Assembly: GCA_020634245.1 (NCBI GenBank)
Contig: JACKCC010000008.1
Coordinates: 310,001 to 374,000, forward strand
Direction of reading: 5' to 3'
Length of the DNA: 64,000 bases
From: Ardenticatenaceae bacterium
GTDB taxonomy: Bacteria; Chloroflexota; Anaerolineae; Promineifilales; Promineifilaceae
In this document: positions 59,751 to 64,000 of the stretch, piece by piece
Layout: each line of letters begins with the position of its first letter
How positions within the stretch are numbered: position 1 is the first letter of the stretch
Notes under the pieces: generated by a model
Told to the model about the DNA's origin: nothing
What the model saw: the letters and a program-made list of their open reading frames with translations, nothing else
Database searches by the model: none
Translations under genes and position numbers: made by a program

Positions 59751-62213
59751 TTACGTTGGTACAGTTAATAATTGGGCCGAATCATCCTGGCCGGGAGCAA
59801 CGGCCGTTTCCCCCACCCAGGTCAATCGTTCTTGCAGCCGGATATCCCGCGATGAGCTGCCCACCAGCAGCGTAAACTCACCCGGTTCAGTCACCCAATC
59901 GTGCACGGCCGTATCGTAAAAAGCCAGTGATTGTTGATTGAGTGTCAGCGTAACGGTTTTCGTCTCGCCCGGCTGGAGGGCTGCTTTGGCGAAGGCTTTC
60001 AGTTCTTGCAACGGCCGTGCCACCCGCGCTTCTTCATCCCGCACATACACCTGTACCACTTCCTGCCCGGCCACGGAGCCGGTGTTGGTCACGTCCACCT
60101 GCACCGCAATCTCATCGCCGGGGCCGAACTGCGACCCATTCAGGCGCAAATTATCGTAGGCAAACGTCGTGTAGGATAATCCGTGGCCAAAGGGGAACAG
60201 CGGCGCAATTTCTTTCTTGTCGTAGTAGCGGTAGCCGACAAAAACACCCTCGCCGTAAAATACCTGGCCGTTTTCGCCGGGATAATTGACATAAGCCGGA
60301 TTATCTTGCAGTCGCTGGGGGAAGGTCGTCGGCAGTTTGGCCGACGGATTGACATCGCCAAACAGCACATCGGCCAGGGCGTGACCGGCATCCTGCCCGC
60401 CATACCACTGCTGGAGCACGGCCGTTACCCCATCCACCCAGGGCATCTCCACCGGCGACCCGGCGTTCAACACGACGACAGTGTTGGGATTGGCCGCCGC
60501 CACACGAGCAATCAGTTCATCCTGCTGGCCCGGCAGTTTCATATCCACCCGGTCAAAGCCTTCGCTTTCCCATTCGCGGGTCAACCCGGCGATAACGACA
60601 GCCACGTCAGCCTGCGCCGCCAGATCAACCGCCGCCTGAATCGGATCGGCCGGAATTGGCGGGATGCAGCCCAAGCGCAGCGTACGCCAGCGGCTGTCCG
60701 GATCGGTGACGTATTCGATTTCCAGCCTGACCGGTTTGTTGGCTTCCAAGTCGAGGGTAACGGCCGTTTTCTGCTCCACCTCGCCGGCCCATTGATCAAT
60801 CACCACCTGGCCATCAACCAGCAGCCGGGCCTGGCCAATGCTCCACAGATGCAGTTGATACGCGCCGCTTTCCGGTGCGGTCAGGGTACCGGCCAGCCGC
60901 AGCGAAAAATGGGTGGGATCGACAAACGGATTGACCGTCCCAAACCAGGAAACCTCGCTTTTGCCCACGATGCCGGTGTGGGCCGGTTCGCCGCTCAACT
61001 CCATGTTGTGGAAATAAGAAAGGGTGAGGCCGGGCGTTTGGCCATCAACGGCCGTTAACCAGTCCAGCGCCACCAACTGCGGCATCCGGTGAACAAGCGT
61101 TCCCACCGCGTAATCGACCGTCACCTGTTCGCCAACGCGCTGCTGAATACCGTCCAGCGGCGAGATGACGCGGTGCGGATTGACCTGCGAGCTGCCGCCG
61201 CCCATGATTTGCGCCCATTTCGCGTTTTCGCCAATCACAGCAATGGTTTGCGGCTTTTCAGGATCGAGGGGCAGCAAATCCGCCTCGTTTTTGAGCAGGA
61301 CGATGGCTTCAGCCGCCACTTTATGTGGCAAATCATCGTCGCCGGGAGCAGCTTCATGGCCGGTGGTGACGCGCTCGATCAGGCGCAGCAGACGGCGGAT
61401 TTTGTCGTCGATGACCGCTTCGTCGATTTGGCTGTTGGTAACGGCCGTCACCACCTTTTCCGGGTCCATCCAGCGGGCCGGGCCGGGCATCTCCAAATCC
61501 AGACCGCCGCCGGGCACATTGTCGCTGTACGTGCCGTACCAATCGGACATCACCAGCCCGTCGTAATCCCACTGGCCTTTGAGGATGTCGCGCAGCAGCA
61601 CATCGTTTTCGCTGGCGAACGTACCGTTGATGCGGTTGTAGGAACTCATGATCGTCCACGGATTGGCTTTTTCCAGGGCGATGCGGAATGGCTCCAGATA
61701 GATTTCGTGCAACGGCCGTTCCGCCACCTCCGAACTCATCGAAAAGCGTTCATACTCCTGGTCATTGGCCACAAAATGTTTGATGCAGGCCGACACGCCC
61801 TGCTTTTGCAGCCCGTTGATGTAAGCCGCCGCCATCGTGCCGTTGAGAAACGGGTCTTCGGCATAACATTCAAAATTGCGCCCGGCGATGGGCGTGCGGT
61901 GGATGTTGACCGTCGGCGCCAGCAGGACATGCGCTCCTTTGCGGCGGACTTCAGCCGCCAAAGCGGCCCCTACTTGCTCAATCAGCGCCGGGTTCCACGT
62001 CGCTCCCATGGCCACGCCCACCGGGAAACAGACCGACGTTTCGCCCAGGTTGTCGTCCCGGCCGCGCACGCCGTTGGGGCCGTCGCTAACCTGGATGGCG
62101 GGGATGCCCAGCCGCTCAACGGGCACGGTACGCCACATATCGGCTCCGGCCAGCATGGCTGCTTTTTCTTCCAAAGTTAGTTCGTTAATTAAGTCGTCAA
62201 TTGATTTGTTCAT
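59751..62213 (-). CDS. Glycoside hydrolase family 3 beta-glucosidase with PA14 insert
   Basis: An 820-residue cytoplasmic-type enzyme (no signal peptide). The N-terminal GH3 barrel has GIPAIQVSDGPNGVRG and the nucleophile motif GLVMSDWYGT (Asp224); KHFVANDQE is the usual substrate-binding segment. The second GH3 domain starts about residue 310 (LPLDPEKPQTIAVIGENAKW) and is interrupted by a PA14 carbohydrate-binding insert (about 390-515, YQLHLWSIGQARLLVDGQVV). A C-terminal fibronectin-like domain ends the protein. This arrangement is typical of beta-glucosidases that cleave terminal beta-glucosyl residues from cellobiose or plant glycosides. Confidence 0.95.
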   Translation of the reverse strand: MNKSIDDLINELTLEEKAAMLAGADMWRTVPVERLGIPAIQVSDGPNGVRGRDDNLGETSVCFPVGVAMGATWNPALIEQVGAALAAEVRRKGAHVLLAPTVNIHRTPIAGRNFECYAEDPFLNGTMAAAYINGLQKQGVSACIKHFVANDQEYERFSMSSEVAERPLHEIYLEPFRIALEKANPWTIMSSYNRINGTFASENDVLLRDILKGQWDYDGLVMSDWYGTYSDNVPGGGLDLEMPGPARWMDPEKVVTAVTNSQIDEAVIDDKIRRLLRLIERVTTGHEAAPGDDDLPHKVAAEAIVLLKNEADLLPLDPEKPQTIAVIGENAKWAQIMGGGSSQVNPHRVISPLDGIQQRVGEQVTVDYAVGTLVHRMPQLVALDWLTAVDGQTPGLTLSYFHNMELSGEPAHTGIVGKSEVSWFGTVNPFVDPTHFSLRLAGTLTAPESGAYQLHLWSIGQARLLVDGQVVIDQWAGEVEQKTAVTLDLEANKPVRLEIEYVTDPDSRWRTLRLGCIPPIPADPIQAAVDLAAQADVAVVIAGLTREWESEGFDRVDMKLPGQQDELIARVAAANPNTVVVLNAGSPVEMPWVDGVTAVLQQWYGGQDAGHALADVLFGDVNPSAKLPTTFPQRLQDNPAYVNYPGENGQVFYGEGVFVGYRYYDKKEIAPLFPFGHGLSYTTFAYDNLRLNGSQFGPGDEIAVQVDVTNTGSVAGQEVVQVYVRDEEARVARPLQELKAFAKAALQPGETKTVTLTLNQQSLAFYDTAVHDWVTEPGEFTLLVGSSSRDIRLQERLTWVGETAVAPGQDDSAQLLTVPT

Positions 62214-62259
62214 CTCTTCTCTCTAATATCGTTAAATGTGTGTTTATTGAGCATTCAAA

Positions 62260-63609
62260 TTACAGTAATAATTGGCCAAACTTTTCTTTCAGTTCCGGGC
62301 GCTCCTGTTGGCACAACTTAATCAATTCTTCAATGCGCCCACGTCGATCAAGATATTTTACTAAACCTCTTGCTTTATCTCGTTTCGTATCCCCAGGAAC
62401 ATTTTCATCATCTACACCAAGCCGAAAACACAAGTCGTCCAACTCGTTTTTGCTAAAGTGTTTTTCAAGCGCATCAGCCAAATTTACCAAGTCAATCTGT
62501 TTGTTAGCATCTTGCCCGGTTTGGGATGATAAGTTTGAATCGTTTGGGGTGGGAACGGCCGTGTCGCCATAATTGCCCCCTGGAGCGCCCCCTATATTTG
62601 CTGATGCGCCTGTTCCAATGGCAATGCCGGTGCTGTTAGAAATGTCGCCCACAGATATCTTATTATAGTCGCCGCCCACATTGTATATATTTGTAACTGT
62701 TGGGGTAACGGCCGTGTCATCATATCCTCCCGCCGATTTATCCCGCTTGGAATCGGCTGGCGTGAAAGCAAACGCTTGGGCGTACATTGCATCAACCAAC
62801 GATTGATACAGTTGATTATGTACACTCGCAAGTTTTGTATCATCTATTAGTTCATTCTGCGTTCCCTTGCCTATGCTAACCATAAACGTGTTATTACTTA
62901 TATGCGGTTCAATGGTGATCGCCATAAAAATCTTATCGTTGTTATCCCGAAGCATATAGACGGCTGACTTCCCCTCAATCCTCGATGGACATTCCCAGGG
63001 ATAGGGAAAATTTGTGATTGCTTTGCGTACTGCTGCATCCAGAAAATCAAAAGAAAAACGCCCGGTGATTTCTTCTGCTATCTGTGGTGTATAAATTCTT
63101 TTATCACCGATGGCAGTGTCCTGACCTTTTTGCTGCTTTGTGGGTTGTAATCCATCCTCAACCAACACCTGATACAATTCTCCCAAGTAAGAACGTGTCG
63201 CTTCGGGATCAACACCCTGTGCATCGTGCCATAGTTCAACTCTTGCACCCGAAGCAACATTGGTAGCAAAGACTTTTCCCCAAGGGGCAGCAGGATAGTA
63301 AGCTTTCCCCTCTTCATAGTCCTCAATTAAAGGCGGATTATGGTCGCAAGAACCCCAGGATGTGCCGCACATCCAAACAGCCTCATTTTTATTTTGGGTC
63401 ATAATCATTGGCCCATTCGGATAGGTCTCGAATGTAAACCGACAGGAGTACTGACCATATTTGTGCTGGCTCTGTAATTCAGAAAACTGAGATATAATTG
63501 TATTAAGCGTCTCAAAATCACCCGGCCAGTGCCCCTTAGCTAAAAGTTCCAAACCTTCCCTGCTGAAATGGAATCTCTCAGAATGGTTTCGATAATGAGT
63601 ATTTGACAT
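62260..63609 (-). CDS. Putative conflict-system protein with C-terminal EAD7-like domain
   Basis: A 449-residue cytoplasmic protein in three parts. The N-terminal ~300 residues are of a type I do not recognise (several conserved-looking phrases: VWMCGTSWGSCDHNPP, FPYPWECPSRIEGKSAVYML). A linker with NIYNVGGDYNKISVGDISNS and GIAIGTGAS is the glycine-rich connector seen before effector-associated domains. The last ~75 residues (LADALEKHFSKNELDDLCFR ... LDRRGRIEELIKLCQQERP) look like EAD7, a death-like adaptor of bacterial NTP-dependent conflict systems. So it may be the adaptor or effector component of a defence system whose other genes lie elsewhere. Start ATG 63609. Confidence 0.8.
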   Translation of the reverse strand: MSNTHYRNHSERFHFSREGLELLAKGHWPGDFETLNTIISQFSELQSQHKYGQYSCRFTFETYPNGPMIMTQNKNEAVWMCGTSWGSCDHNPPLIEDYEEGKAYYPAAPWGKVFATNVASGARVELWHDAQGVDPEATRSYLGELYQVLVEDGLQPTKQQKGQDTAIGDKRIYTPQIAEEITGRFSFDFLDAAVRKAITNFPYPWECPSRIEGKSAVYMLRDNNDKIFMAITIEPHISNNTFMVSIGKGTQNELIDDTKLASVHNQLYQSLVDAMYAQAFAFTPADSKRDKSAGGYDDTAVTPTVTNIYNVGGDYNKISVGDISNSTGIAIGTGASANIGGAPGGNYGDTAVPTPNDSNLSSQTGQDANKQIDLVNLADALEKHFSKNELDDLCFRLGVDDENVPGDTKRDKARGLVKYLDRRGRIEELIKLCQQERPELKEKFGQLLL

Positions 63610-63762
63610 GCTATACACTCTCAAAATAACCTACTGCATCACGCAAAATGGCCATGTACCTTTGTTGCAACTCAATCCGTTTGCTTGCCTCGCAAAGACA
63701 AAATTAACATGATGAAGATTATAGTATCCGCTTATGGAAGCTCATAAAATAAATCGGTAATT

Positions 63763-63912
63763 GTAGGGGCGAGGCAATCGGGCAAAATTTGGGCTTGACG
63801 AGCGGTATTCTCTCCGATTGCCTCGCCCTGACCGCCGCCAATCAGGGCGAGGCGGCGGCAAGACGAGGCCGTCCGTCACACCAAACACCATTCGCCGCCG
63901 CCTCGCCCCTAC
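63763..63912. repeat. Nested inverted repeats (GTAGGGGCGAGGC type)
   Basis: GTAGGGGCGAGGCAATCGG (63763) pairs with CCGATTGCCTCGCCC (63814), and AGGGCGAGGCGGCGGC (63844) pairs with GCCGCCGCCTCGCCCCTAC (63894); the outer ends also match each other. It looks like two palindromic units of a dispersed non-coding repeat. The remaining right-edge DNA (63610-64000) holds no gene I can support. Confidence 0.75.
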
Positions 63913-64000
63913 CAAACTATTACCGAAATAAATTTTTAACTTTGATTGGCAGGAAAAACGGCTAAAGCCGCCACTACAAACTTATTTGCAGCCTAATTCA

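Overview
The window looks like chromosomal DNA of an uncultured respiratory member of the Chloroflexota (Anaerolineae-like). This is inferred from four things: lipoproteins with long Val/Glu/Pro/Thr linkers, an A2-type cytochrome c oxidase with an N-terminally extended CoxA, very heme-rich secreted cytochromes, and large secreted proteins ending in a short aromatic-Pro motif. No rRNA, tRNA or marker gene is present to confirm it. The palindrome ACGGCCGT occurs about 75 times across the window, in genes and between them, but not in the one insertion sequence; it looks like a lineage-specific repeated octamer.

Layout. 1-3.3 kb: the end of a c-type cytochrome and a 10-heme lipoprotein. 3.9-6.9 kb (minus): an octaheme cytochrome / four-cluster ferredoxin / NrfD-type membrane module, followed by a LysR regulator. 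8.2-11.6 kb: a 12-heme lipoprotein gene split by an in-frame TGA, and a lipoprotein with four rhodanese domains. 12-14.1 kb: a NarL-type two-component pair and a degenerate receiver. 14.2-18.1 kb: an aa3-type oxidase operon (coxB-coxA-coxD-coxC) preceded by a possible 29-codon leader ORF, then a six-module heme lipoprotein built from near-identical DNA repeats. 21.3-23.7 kb (minus): twin beta-propeller lipoproteins. 24.0-26.0 kb: a receiver-only regulator and an ISAs1-type IS with perfect 10-bp target duplications.

26.1-35.7 kb (plus): the core of the window. It encodes a di-heme-b membrane protein, an 18-heme cytochrome, a two-cluster ferredoxin, a FAD/NAD oxidoreductase, a 26-heme cytochrome built from nine 40-residue di-heme repeats, a 12-heme paralogue, and a 7-heme cytochrome. 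I count about 103 CXnCH heme sites in the whole window. A plausible reading is a route from NAD(P)H or menaquinol through the membrane to long periplasmic or extracellular heme wires, with oxygen (oxidase), copper proteins or external acceptors as sinks.

35.7-49.3 kb (minus): a large delta-60/cadherin-like surface protein and a copper region (CopC-CopD, two CopC-like proteins, a small membrane-anchored protein and three multicopper-oxidase-like proteins, two of which have lost their copper ligands). 49.3-54.8 kb: a roughly 1800-residue beta-helix surface protein. 55-59.5 kb: two response regulators and a PAS-GAF histidine kinase. 59.8-62.2 kb: a GH3 beta-glucosidase with a PA14 insert. 62.3-63.6 kb: a conflict-system-like protein with a C-terminal effector-associated (EAD7-like) domain. 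The right edge is intergenic repeat.
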